Below are positions 10,067 to 21,809 of a DNA stretch of 64,000 nucleotides, in pieces (the first letter of the stretch is position 1; each line of letters opens with the position of its first letter). The notes below the pieces were generated by a model. It saw nothing but the letters and a program-made list of their open reading frames with translations, was not told the DNA's origin and made no database searches. Origin of the DNA: Tetradesmus obliquus (lineage: Eukaryota > Chlorophyta > Chlorophyceae > Sphaeropleales > Scenedesmaceae); the NCBI GenBank assembly GCA_030272155.1, contig CP126191.1, positions 3,246,501 through 3,310,500 on the forward strand, written 5' to 3'. A program made the translations under genes and the position numbers.

Positions 10067-12938
10067 ATGCCATTCTTCCGGTCGGACTCCAAGAAAGCGC
10101 CCAGCGAACCCCACACAACCAGCAGCAGCTTCTATCCAAATGTAGATCCTCTGCAGGACTCGGCACTCGGCCCTGGCAGCAGTGCACATGCTGGATGGGG
10201 CCACACAGCAAGTCATGCTGACACCGCAGCAGCGTACCCGCACGTGCCCAACTTAGCAGAGCCGTCTGCTCCGCCTCTGCCCAACTCGGAATTCGAGCAG
10301 TATGGCATTATCAACGAACGGCATCTGTACCCCAAAGCTCACCAGCAGCAGCCTGCAGCAGGCAACGGCAGGCCAGCGCAGGCGCTAGTTGCAACACCCA
10401 AGATAGAGGCGCAGCCGTGGGTGAGTCGCGGCGTGTTGGCTCACGTTGGCCTGGGTTGAAGCAGATCGATGCCGCTCCTGTACGCAGCAATGTACAGGCT
10501 GCTCAAGCTAGCCAGCACAAAACAGTGCATACATGCATGCATGGATATGCAGTGCACACCACTTGTGTACATGCATGCATGCATGTGTGCATTCATGCTT
10601 TGTGTGTTTCGCTGCTTTTGCTTCCGCAGGTCAAGGATCTATGGAAACACCTAGCTGCCAAGACTGTTGGTGTTGCACGCGTGGACTTGCGGCGACCGAC
10701 GTGAGCAGCTGGCAGGGGCGGGTGCATGCTGATGCAGATGCACATGTTCAAGCACACCACACTTCCGTGTGGTGGCTGACAGGGCAGCTATGAAGCAGAT
10801 GGATCTGCAGCAATACCGATTGAAGGCATAATTTGCAGCTCTGTTGGTATTGCACACACATGGCAACAGGCTGCAGCTGGTTCAAACGGCAAGCAGCGGA
10901 TGCGAGTCGGATTGGCCGTGCACTGCTCCGCAGGTGCAGCAAGCCTGTATGTGTGGCATTGTGCATGCTTACAGCAGAAAACACATGGCACACGCCCCTG
11001 CCTTGCTGTAATACCAGTCAAACTTGCCTTTGTCTTGCTGTGCTGGTGGCTGCAGGTTCCCCTGGCCTGAAGATTACGATGCAGGCAACATCCTGTTCAG
11101 GCGCGGCGGCAGCAGGCATGAGGCCAGGCGGGGCAGAGGGAGGCCGCGCAAGGAGTGAGTCGGCAGCAGCAACAGCAAGTGACTTACGTGGCAGCTTGCG
11201 CTGAGTTGGCTGCCTGCAGCCCTGTTGCAGCTACAAGCATGAGCATCAGTCCATGCTGCTGGTGCATTGGCACTGCAGTGACGACAACAAACAGAAAGGC
11301 AGAAGCTAGTTTCTGCGCGCGTGTCGCGAGTCTGCTGCTGGCATCACATAAACTGGTTGTGTCACGTTGGTTGCATTAGTAAGCCACACAACAGCACGAA
11401 AAGCTCATCACTTGCAATCCTCTGCTCTGCCTGCACCGCAGGCAGCCACCGCTAGTGGGCTATGTAGCTGACTATGACGGCTCCTACTACCCACAGCAGC
11501 AGCAGCCGGCCTACGGCTACCCAGCCGTGGGCCAGCAGCAGCAGCGGCAGCAGCCGTACCGCCAGCAGCCGACGGGCGCGCGGCTGAAAGTGATGCGCTG
11601 CGTGCAGCTCAAGGCGCCGGATAGCAAGCGACCGCTGCTTGACTTTGGCCTAGGCGTGGGCGTGGACCTGGACAGGCAGGTGAGGGAGTCTGATATATGT
11701 GCGTGTCTGCAATCGGCATTATTTGTTGCTGCGATGCGGCGATGATCAGGCGGGCTGCTATAGCTGTGTGCATGACAGGAAAAGCAGTGGATTGAGTCTA
11801 TGGTTGTCATTGTTCAAGGCGGCCACACTACCTCGGCACGGTTGCGGCATGCCCTCCGACCTTCTGACAGCTCGGGGCAACCAACCCAAACACGTCATCA
11901 TCTTGTTGCATCTTTTCACCCGCGCAGGAGCTGCACGGCGTCGCACGGCTCAAAGTGGCCGACCTGGTCAGCCTGAAGCTGCTGCCGCAGCCGCTGCTGA
12001 AGCTGGGCGGGGCGTGGCCGCTGCCTGGCACTAGCGGCATGGCGCTGCGGCTCAAGTATGAGGTGCCGCTGATGCACCTGGGCGAGTTCTGGCAGCCGCC
12101 TGCACGGCTCATGGTCAGGTGGGTGGCCTGAGCTGGGCAGATGGAGCTATGCCAGGCTGGTGCTTGCATGCAGAGGTAATGCTTTACGCGCAGCTGGAGA
12201 CGGACTTCATGCATCATGCTGTCATGTAGCCAGCAAAACTGCAACGTGACAAGGAAACCAAAGTGAAAGAGGGCTGTGTCCTGCGTTGATTTGCGTGTTG
12301 TGCAGGCTGGACAATGACGTGGGTACAGGCGTGCACCTGACACCAACAGGCGTCGAGTTCGACGAGCGGCGGCTGGCGCTGGGCAAGAGCACCGAGGTGA
12401 GCCAGCAGGCGAGGTGCAGTTTTAGGGTTTGCCGCAGCATGCGGCCGCCAGTGCGCACAGCTGTGACAGAGCACGGAACAGCTGAGGCTTGTGATGCAGA
12501 CACACACCAGACAGCTGTATGTTGATTGTAAGACGCAAACGGCTTGGTGTGAGTGTAGTCTGCCAGCTGGCTGTCGAGCTGCAGTAGAGGCGGCAGTCCT
12601 GCAGCAGTACACCCTGGCAGTTGCTTGCAGCTGGTGCAAGATGCGAGCAGCATAGGAGGCTGAGGACCTCACAAAGCCTACTAGGCTGAGGGAGGCGGCT
12701 GTGGCAACCAGACTCTCAGGATTTAGTTGGGTCACATGTAGAGCAAGAGTTCCAGTGGCGTTCAATGCCACCGTGCTGCTGGTGACACTGAGGGTTGTGT
12801 GTCGTGTTGCTGCTGGGTTGGCTGCAGGTGCGGGCTGGTGCCACTCTGCGCTTCCCACGGACCCTGCCCATTGACAGAGACGACCCCGATGCTTTCAAGC
12901 TGCAAGTGCACCGGCTGAGCCTTAAGACGCTGTGGTGA
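10067..12938 (+). CDS. Unrecognised protein, beta-strand-rich C-terminal half
   Basis: Seven exons close in phase to 384 residues: 10067-10420, 10630-10700, 11056-11154, 11442-11679, 11928-12118, 12306-12396, 12828-12938. I do not recognise the family. The protein starts MPFFRSDSKK with no obvious transit peptide. It has a Pro/Ala-rich stretch with a Tyr (EFEQYGIINERHLYP), a short conserved-looking piece (VKDLWKHLAAKTVGVARVDL), a basic Arg/Gly run (RRGGSRHEARRGRGRPRK) that could bind nucleic acid or membrane, and a Tyr/Gln-rich linker (YYPQQQQPAYGYP). The last ~190 residues alternate hydrophobic and charged residues (LDFGLGVGVDLD, ALRLKYEVPLMHLGEF, VGTGVHLTPTGVEFD), as in a beta-sheet or barrel. 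An outer-envelope or lipid-binding role is possible but only a guess. It shares a promoter interval with the DUF2470 gene. Confidence 0.75.
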
Positions 12939-13578
12939 CGGGACAACGAGGCGGAGAAATCTGGGTATCAGGCAGCTTGAGCTGAATGTGTCATGCACCT
13001 GATAGGATTGCTAGCGGGGCATGCTGTGCCTGCTGAGCAAGCTCAGCGCCAGGTGACATTGACAAGGGCTGGCTCGCACTGTGAGTATAAGCAGATGAAT
13101 GAGTTATCTTGTGTCGAACTACAAGTCTTGGAGATTGTTGGCATGTTTTGAACGATTCTAAGGGACAGCAACATTGCCTGTGGAGGGGCTTCAAGCATTT
13201 GCGCATGTTTGGTGGGGCTGCACGATGCCCTGTAGGTTTGTATGCTTGTAACCAAGCTTTTGCAAGCTGTTGAAGCATTGTTTGGTTGAAATCCCAGATT
13301 TACGCTGACTCGGCAGTTATGCAAGACCGCATGCATGCGCACTGTGTGAATCTTGATCAGACAGCTATAGATCTTCCAGCTCAAACGATCGCTTCCAAAC
13401 CATACATTTCAAATGTTATGACGCGGCCCTTTCCGGCTTCTGGAGTAAGAGATCTGGAGTGTCATTTGCAGTGACAAGAGGGGAGCTTCAGATGATCCCG
13501 TGGGAAAGCAGGTGCACTAAGCCCCACACTCTCTCGTTTGATTCGCACTTGCGGCTGGTGGCGCGTCAAAACAGCAAG
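12939..13578. other. Intergenic region upstream of HEMA
   Basis: This 640-base gap holds the end of the preceding transcript and the promoter and 5' untranslated region of HEMA. It is more AT-rich than the flanking genes and almost free of CAG/CTG runs. I see no further gene. Confidence 0.5.
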
Positions 13579-16500
13579 ATGGCGCACACCATGATGCGGT
13601 CGATGAAGTCTGGGGTGGCCCACACTGCACCACGCCACACTCAGCTGAATCCATGCCTCACACCTCGCCCAATTATTCATCGCTGCCCAGCAGTGGCCAC
13701 GCAGTCCACCAGCACCTCGACCACCAGCACTTGTGTCTCAGCTCGGCTGCCATCTAGCCACCTGGAGAGCTCTGTCAAGGCTCTGGAGCAGCTGAAGGCT
13801 AGCGCGGTTAACCGTGAGTGCCCGGGCTGCGAGATCTGGGGGGTTCATTCGGCGTGCCGGTGTGCGAAGGGGCCCGATGCTCACTAGGCGGGCAGCGTGA
13901 GCATCTTGCACCTGTAGCGCTCGTAATGGACACTGGTGATAGCCAATTGTTCAATAGGCCAGCGCGTCGCGCTCCTGGCTGGAGCTCGTCGCAGCAGCAG
14001 CAGCACACCTGGTGCAGAGCCACACATGAGCTACTGGGCTGCCATGGCCCGTTGGCAGCTTGCAGCACAGCCAGCTGGCCGGCCACTGTCAGCACAGGGT
14101 TTGCACCTTTCTGCCTCTACAGAAGCTGCAACAGACCAGCAGGGTCAGCACATGAGCAGCAGATGACTCTCAGCGCAGCTGTGGCAGCGCCGTACTGCAC
14201 CAGCACTGTGCAGCACAGCAGCAACAAAACCACACTGAGCAGCAGTGTCAAGACAGGCTCATGCTTTGCAGGACAAACCAGCTTCCTGGTTTGCTAGTGG
14301 GCTGTTCGCAGAAGGGATGTGGCAGGGATGTGTGGCAACTAGCTGTGTGCTGTGGGTGGCAGCGTGTGTGCGCTGCCCATGCATGGCAGCAGCATCATGG
14401 CAGCACATCAGCACGGTTGTAAGCAGGATACTCTGCCAACTGCCAGTATCCTTTGTTGTGGCCCTGCCAAGGGTGCCTTGAGCTTCCTGCAGCGGCCTCA
14501 GCTACATGTGGTTTCTGCAGAAGCAACTGTCTTCACCCTGGTTGCATCTCTGCACCCTGGCTGCATCTCTGCACCGATACCCTCCATCACCTCGCCTCAT
14601 CAATCTTCAAAAACCTCCTAGCATCACAGCATCAGTCGTCACTCACCGCCTGCTGCTGCCTATATACCTGCCACCCCCACAGGCTATGCCACCGAGACCA
14701 AGAACAGCATCATCGCCATGGGCCTCACCATCCACAACGCCCCCGTGGAACTGCGCGAGAAGCTTGCAGTCCCCGAAGCGGAGTGGCCCCGTGCCATTGA
14801 GGAGCTCTGCAGCTACCCACACATTGAGGAGGCGGCAGTGCTGTCCACCTGCAACCGCATGGAGTTGTATGTCGTGGCTGTCTCCTGGCACCGTGGCGTG
14901 CGCGAGGTGGAGGAGTGGCTCAGCAAGTCTTCCGGCGTGCCGCTGGATGAGCTGCGGCCTTACCTGTTCCTGCTGAGGGACAGGGATGCCACCCACCACC
15001 TGCTGCGTGTGTCCGGCGGCCTGGACTCTCTGGTCATGGGCGAAGGCCAGATCCTGGCGCAGGTGAAGCAGGTGTACAAGGTCGGCCAGAATGCTAACGG
15101 CTTCGGCAGGCAGCTCAACGGCCTGTTCAAGCAGGCGATCACAGCCGGCAAGCGCGTGCGCAGCGAGACCAGCATCAGCACTGGCAGCGTGAGTGTGAGC
15201 AGTGCAGCAGTTGAGCTGGCGCAGCTGAAGCTGCCGAGCCACAACTGGGCGGACGCCAAGGTGTGCATCATCGGAGCCGGCAAGATGAGCACGCTGCTGG
15301 TGAAGCACCTGCTGTCAAAGGGCTGCAACCAGGTGAGAACAGAGCAGCGGCTGCGCGGTGGGGTGTGGCTGATGAGATGTTTCGGCAGCTGTTGCTGATG
15401 GTTGCTGCGCTTATATGCTGAAAGTGCCTCACGGATAGGTGGCAATGCGGCTCTCAACGTCCGCAGTGCATATGTGTGTGCAGCACTTACAACACAGCAC
15501 GGCAGCCCAGCACTCGAGGAACTGCCTGCCAGCAAACTTTGCTGCAATCTGCGCACCTGCACCACCTTCACTTCTTCTTCCAGACTGTCTCTGACCAATA
15601 CTGAACTCACCTCTGCTGCTGCTCTGCTGCCACTGTTGCACAACCTGCGCAGGTGACCATCCTGAACCGCAGCCTGCCGCGTGCACAGGCCCTGCAGGAG
15701 GAGTTCCCTGACATGGCCATGGACATCCGGCTCATGCCAGACCTCATGCAGTGCGTGCAGGACAGCGACGTAGTCTTCGCAGCATCAGGTGCGGCGTGTT
15801 TGCAGTTGCACAGGACACACAGATGGTTTGGCTGCAGCCGGCTTGCATCGTTGATGTGGTTTAATAAATCATTTATCTCAGCATCAGCATGCCTGGCATG
15901 GTCAGCTATTCACCACAGGACAGTATGTCTAGCAGCATGCCGGCGTGCGCCTGGTGACTCCCCACCCTTTCAGAAGCTGCTTCTCATCACTCACAGCCTG
16001 CTGCCTGTGTCCACCTGCTTTCCTCTCCCCCTGCTGCGAACCACCCCACATCACCACCCCTCACTCCCGCAGGCAGCGAGGAGCTGCTGATCCATGCAGA
16101 GGACATCGTCAACATGCCCCGCCGCAGCGACGCAGTGGGCGGCGTGCGCCGCTTCGTCGACATCAGCGTGCCGCGCAACATCGCGCCCAACATCTGCGCG
16201 GAGCAGCACGCCGGCATTGTGTACAACGTGGATGACCTCAAGGAGGTGGTGGTGGCCAACAAGGAGGCGCGCGCGGCAGCAGCAGCAGAGGCAGAGGTGC
16301 TGCTCAAGTGAGTCACGGCATAGAAGTGTGGCTGGTTGGTTGGTTGTGCTGCTTTGTGCTGTGCATTGTGTTGGGCACTGTGATTCTTGAAAGTCTGGCT
16401 TTGGGCAGCAGGGTCGGCAATGCAGCCACGTTGTGGCTGCTGAGGTGTGCGTGCAGCTGCAGCATGTCTGCAATTACACCGTCACTCGCTTGTTGCACCG

Positions 16501-16885
16501 GTGTACTCACCGCATGTGCTGCTTTTGCACTGCCACTGCTGCCTCTTGCAGGGAGGAGCAGCGCTCCTTTGAGGCATGGCGCGACAGCCTGGAGACCGTG
16601 CCCACCATTAAGGCACTGCGTGCCAAGGCGGAGGCCATCCGCGCAGCCGAATTCGAAAAGGCGCTCAGCCGGCTAGGTGAGGGCATGAGCAAGAAGCAGA
16701 TGAAGGCAGTTGAGGAGCTGAGCAAGGGCATTGTCAACAAGCTGCTGCACGGCCCCATGACAGCGCTGCGCTGCGATGGCACGGATGCAGATGCAGTTGG
16801 GCAGACGCTGGCAAACATGGAGGCGCTGGAGCGCATGTTTGAGCTCTCTCAGATGCAGGCGACAGCAGCAGCAGCACGCAAGTGA
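13579..16885 (+). CDS. HEMA: Glutamyl-tRNA reductase, chloroplast
   Basis: Five exons close in phase to 529 residues: 13579-13813, 14683-15332, 15653-15788, 16073-16307, 16552-16885. The enzyme reduces Glu-tRNA(Glu) to glutamate-1-semialdehyde with NADPH, the first committed step of chlorophyll and heme synthesis in the plastid stroma. The first ~55 residues (Ser/Thr/Arg-rich) are a transit peptide. The catalytic Cys is in STCNRMELY (about residue 135). [18 protein letters not shown] follows. The NADPH-binding loop IGAGKMS begins near 276. The C-terminal helical dimerisation domain contains [31 protein letters not shown] and [11 protein letters not shown]. The length fits plant and algal GluTR. 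The start ATG is the first Met of a frame that runs further upstream, so translation could begin earlier. The plant enzyme is regulated by FLU, by the GluTR-binding protein and by Clp at its N-terminus. Confidence 0.96.
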
Positions 16886-18782
16886 GCAAGTGAGGCGGTT
16901 AGTGGTAGCCTGGTGCCCAGCAGGGGCGCTGGCTGCTGCTGCGCGGGCGTGCTAGGGTAACACTGCGAGGCATGCGGAACTGGCAGCGGTTTGGGACCTA
17001 TGCAGCAGCAATGTGCATGCTGTAGGGTGCCGACAACACGCAGCATATGTGTGGGTGCAGCAGACTCCCCGTTTGCTGTTGCTGTGCATGCTGGCGCCTG
17101 GCCTGCATGTTGCTGGTATGTGCGGTGCTGAGCGGCGCTAGCAGTTGTGCGGTGTGTTCGTTGCGCTTGGTTTGGCGACTCTCTTCTTTTGTGCTGCAGC
17201 GGAGGCGTCTCTTTGCCAGTTGTTGTGCATTGCTGATGCAGCATTGGGCTTGGGGTGTGCATTATGGGGCAGGCAGGCAGGGCAAGGGGACTGACCGAGA
17301 GAATACAACAGGGCGGAGGGCTGGGGCATTAGGCGATGGTGTAGTGTAGAGAAGGTGTGTTGGTGCTTGTTCAGTTTGGTCTCTTTTGAGGCTGTGTAGA
17401 GGCTGTCACAGGACAGCACCGGTGCAGAAAGGCTGGTGCTGCGTCTTTCCTTTCAGCGTTGGAATCAGGCAGTCTGCATGTACATGCGCCGCATGTTTGG
17501 TGTTGAGGCTGGGGTGCAGCTGATATGAGGCTGTAGGCGGCAACGTACTGCTGCAGCTCTCTGCATTGCATTGCATTGTTGCACACATGGCATGACTGGG
17601 TCATGGTGTGCTGCTAGGTGCTATGATGGTCAGCTAGCTCACTGTGCGTTGGCATAGGGCGGTTGCGCTACCCAGCTGCAGCAGCTCTGCAGTCAATTAG
17701 TCAGGTGTTGACATCTCACACACTTGGTGCCGGCTGTGCAGTTGTGTGTCGCGCTGCGTTACCATTTTGCCACAACATCTCACTCCTCCTTGCCCGTGGC
17801 AGCCCTGCTGCTGGCAGCCTGCTGCTTTGAGCAGCAGGCGAATTTTGCAGCGGCGGGCGGCGCTGGCTTAACGCTACACACACATACAGGACATGTGTAT
17901 GGTTTTTGAGTGTTTATGGTAGGGACAGCAGGTGGCTCGGCTAGCACGTGTGATGGCAGTTGTCAGCTGCTGCAGCTCAGGCAGGCGTGTGGTGGTGTGG
18001 CAGTGAGGTTGGATCTCGGACGCCCATTGGCAAAAGCATTATTTGGCAGTGTGGCATGGTGGAGGGCTGGCTAGTGTGCTGCTCTGGCGGTCTGTTGTGT
18101 GCAGCAACTTGAGTCAGTTGCTGCGAGCAGCCTAGACCGGGTGGTCGGCAGGATGGGGTGCAAAGGTGGCTGAGCGTCTCGTGTACAATCATCTGTTTTG
18201 AGTGTTGGGTGGGCATACGTGCGCCTGGTGAGTTGGCAGCAGGTGTGTGGCATGGTGTTGTTTTTCAGAGCAGCTTGTATTGCGCCTGTTGGCTGTGCGG
18301 GTGAGTAACCTGTGATGGCTGAGGTGTAACTTTCTGAAGTACTCGGCTGCTGAGCAACAACCTATTGATGCTTCCTTGTAAATGAACAGCAGACCATCAG
18401 CGATTCAAATTGCATCTAACAAATTGCATCTAACGAGCGCACCAGGCAAAACGGTGTGCTGCCGACTGAATGGCATGACAACAACAGAGAAGTTCACCAG
18501 GCGCCACTACAACCCCACCTTCACTCAAACAGCAAGAAAGCCATGTGTGTGCTGTCTCGTGCTGTAGAGGTGTTCAAACGTTCACATGTGGCCGCAGTTC
18601 TGTGGGATGAACGCTCTACTCGTGTGAACACCGCTAGTGCCGAGTGTGTCGAGCACTTTGAATTGTTGGCGTAGGAGCCCTGCTGTCGAGGAACCTATAC
18701 AATTACCTGCTAGGTTCAGTCTGTTTGGGGTACGCGAACAGGACTTTCAAAGCGGGAGCACGGCCTGCAGCATTAGCTACGC

Positions 18783-18818
<36 letters not shown>

Positions 18819-19463
18819 CCAGTGAACAGCAATTCGATCCTGTTCAACCAGGACGCATCAAATCAATCGCCATCCGCATCTACAGCAGCACAAGCAGCAA
18901 AACCGCCGTTCTACAGCCCACCAATTCCTCTCCCAGTCGCAGGACAACAGTAGCAGTGCCGCTCCGCATGCAGCGCCACGCATGCTGCGGGAGGCAGTAT
19001 CAGCAGCAGTGACAACAGCATGGGCTGACATGCGAGGCAGCAAGCTGCAGGCTTGAAGTTAACAGCAACACACGATGCGCTGGCGCAGGCAGCGTGTGCC
19101 TGCTGAAGTAGTGACGCCATGGACGCCTGTGGTGTGGCTGGGTGGGTGACCTGCACACCTGCTGCACTGGCACAGTGACAACAGTGAAAGCTGCAATGCC
19201 ACACACGCTTGTGCTCCATAGTCAACAGCTTGCTTGAACTACCCACACATACACACATCTTGCAGGACACTTTGGTTGGTTTACTTCGTTTTGGGCTCCA
19301 GCAGGCAGCAGCAGCAACACAGCCTCAGGTGCCCAGCAGCTGCAGCCGCACATACAGGGCAATCGTGCAAGTCACCTCCCAGCTTCAACTTTGTTCATCT
19401 TTGTTGCCTGCCTGCCTGACTGCCTGTCGGCTGGGCTGCTGGCGTGCTGCCCTGCTCCTGCAG
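16886..19463. other. Long intergenic region, HEMA 3' side and transporter 5' side
   Basis: The first ~1.4 kb is rich in TGTG and GCTG on the plus strand and is probably the HEMA 3' untranslated region and spacer. The part from about 18380 on should hold the promoter and the still missing first exon(s) of the sugar transporter. At 18406-18433 the 14-mer AAATTGCATCTAAC is directly repeated. An 11-unit CAG run lies at 18784-18816. I could not identify a first exon with a defensible start. Confidence 0.45.
18784..18816. repeat. (CAG)11 microsatellite
   Basis: Eleven uninterrupted CAG units are visible on the plus strand. They lie upstream of the recognisable part of the sugar transporter, in sequence whose coding status is unclear. 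Confidence 0.9.
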
Positions 19464-20150
19464 TGCTGTGGGTCAGCCTCATGGTGGGATACCTCAAGGG
19501 CTACACCAGCGGTGAGGCAGCCAGCAGCAGCATGCAGCAGCAGCAGTGGGGACACGCCCTGGTCAGCTGCGGCTGCAGGCCCTCCTTCACAGCAGCAGCA
19601 GCAGCAGCAGCAGCAGCTTGCGTGCAGCAGCACTTTTGCAGTTCCAAGGAAGTTAGCGTGAGCAGGTTTTAAACAGCAGTGGATGGCAGCGAATGGGTTC
19701 CGCCTGGCACCTGCAGCGCCGCCAGAGAACAGATCCAGCTACAGTGGGCGGCTGGCGGGAAACCAGCATACCAGCTATGGCAGCAATATAGCTTGCAGGT
19801 TGGCGTTAGGAGGAAGTAAAGCTACACCTCTTGCGGCAAGTGTTGCCATGACAGAGCGTAGGTATGCTGGCTGATGCTGTTGCTTCGTCGTGTGCAGGCT
19901 CTGACTTGCTCACCAATGCTCAATTCAGGAAGCAGTGGTTTCCTGAGGTAAGCAAAGCAGCTGTAGTGACAGGGGACATGTGACTAGGCTTGAAGATCAG
20001 GGTGCGCTGCAGCAAGCTTGTCAGTCTCAGATGTATGCAGCAGCAACCAGCTTGCCCTGCCCAGCTGGCGGAACCTCTTTACTCCCGTCACTGCTACAGG
20101 ACAGAAATAGGGTAGTTGCACGCGGCCAGAGTCACCATTTACGAGTTGCA

Positions 20151-20248
<98 letters not shown>

Positions 20249-21724
20249 GCAGGCTGACCAGGTGAATGCCTCGCTGTATGACGGCCTGGACCTGGGCGAT
20301 GCGGTGTGCTTTGCCTCAATGGGCCCCGCCACACACTACCTGGCGCTCAAGTTCTTCACGGGTGCGCATGCGCAGCAGCTGCTGCTGTGCCTGCCTGCGC
20401 GCTGCTTAGCATTCAAATACGCGTAGCCTGTCTGCTGTTGCAAGGTGCACGCAGTGTGTCTGCATCTCATGCCGTGCTGTGTCCTTTTGTGTGTGCCTGC
20501 AGCGTCTGCTGCAGCGCTGCCGGCAGGCTGGGTAATGCGCAGCCAAGGCCGCAGGCTGTCCATCCTGATCGGCTGCGCGGCCTACTGCGCTGCCCACCTG
20601 CTGCAAGGCGCAGCCGTCAACCTGTCCATGCTGTTTGCTGGCCAGGTGTTCCAAGGCATTTCAGCGGCATTCCTGTACCAGGTGGGGACCACAATGGCAG
20701 TGCCAGACACCAGTTGTTTTTAGTAGGGTCACAGGCCCCCCCACACAGGAGCCACACAAGGCTCATGGAGCCGTGCAGCAGCATCAAGCAGCAGTGGGGA
20801 TGGCAGCTGATACAGCGGCAGCATTACACCACACGTGTCCTCTGTTCGTGTACCGCACGACCCTGTTCTACAACAAATCGCAACGCTCAAGCGTGGCTGA
20901 CTAACAGACTAACAGACTAACATGACGCTGGTGGCGGCTGCAGGCGCCCCCAATTGAGGTAGTGGAGGTGGCCCCCCATCAGTGGCGAGGCGCATTCGTG
21001 TTCAGCGACTCACTGGGCCGGGCAGTCGGCATGTGGAGCCGCAGCCTGCTGCACGCAGGCCTGGGCAGCAGCAGCAGCGGCCCGGCCTGGGGCTGGCGGC
21101 TGAGCTCGCTGTTCCCGCTGTGGTGAGTGAGCGTGGACTGGGAGCAGGTAGGAGCATGGAATGCAGGCAGGTGCTAGTGTGCGTGCACAGCTTGCGGTGT
21201 GCGGCGGCGAGGTTTGTACATGGCGCAACATGTGCTGCCCTACAGTGTGTGGTGCTTGTTCACTTCACTGCTGCACTATATATAGCAAGACATTGTTGTC
21301 TAGTACAACTGTGTTGGATCTCTGTGGCTGGCGGCTGGCGGCCCGGCCTGGGACTGGCGGGTGAGTTCGCTGTTCCCGCTGTGGTGAGTAAGTGTGGACT
21401 GGAAGCAGCTTGGAGGTTGGAGCGCAGGCACGTGCTAGTGTGCGTGCGCAACTTGCAGGGCGCGGTGGCGAGATTGGGGTATTCAGGTGCAGAATGTGCT
21501 GCCTGCAGGGTGCGGTGCTTGTTTCACGGTTGCATTATAAAAAGACGGTGTTGTCTGGTGCAGATGTGGTGGCCTGGGCAGGCTAGTTGTGCTGGCGCTT
21601 GCCTGCTGCTGTTGTCGGCTGCTGCGCTGGTGAATTGATGACGCTGCACAGCGCGCACTGGCTGTTGCCGGGCGGCAGTGCTCTTGTTGGGTGCATTGCC
21701 AAGGCAGCTGGCTCATGTTGATGC

Positions 21725-21809
<85 letters not shown>

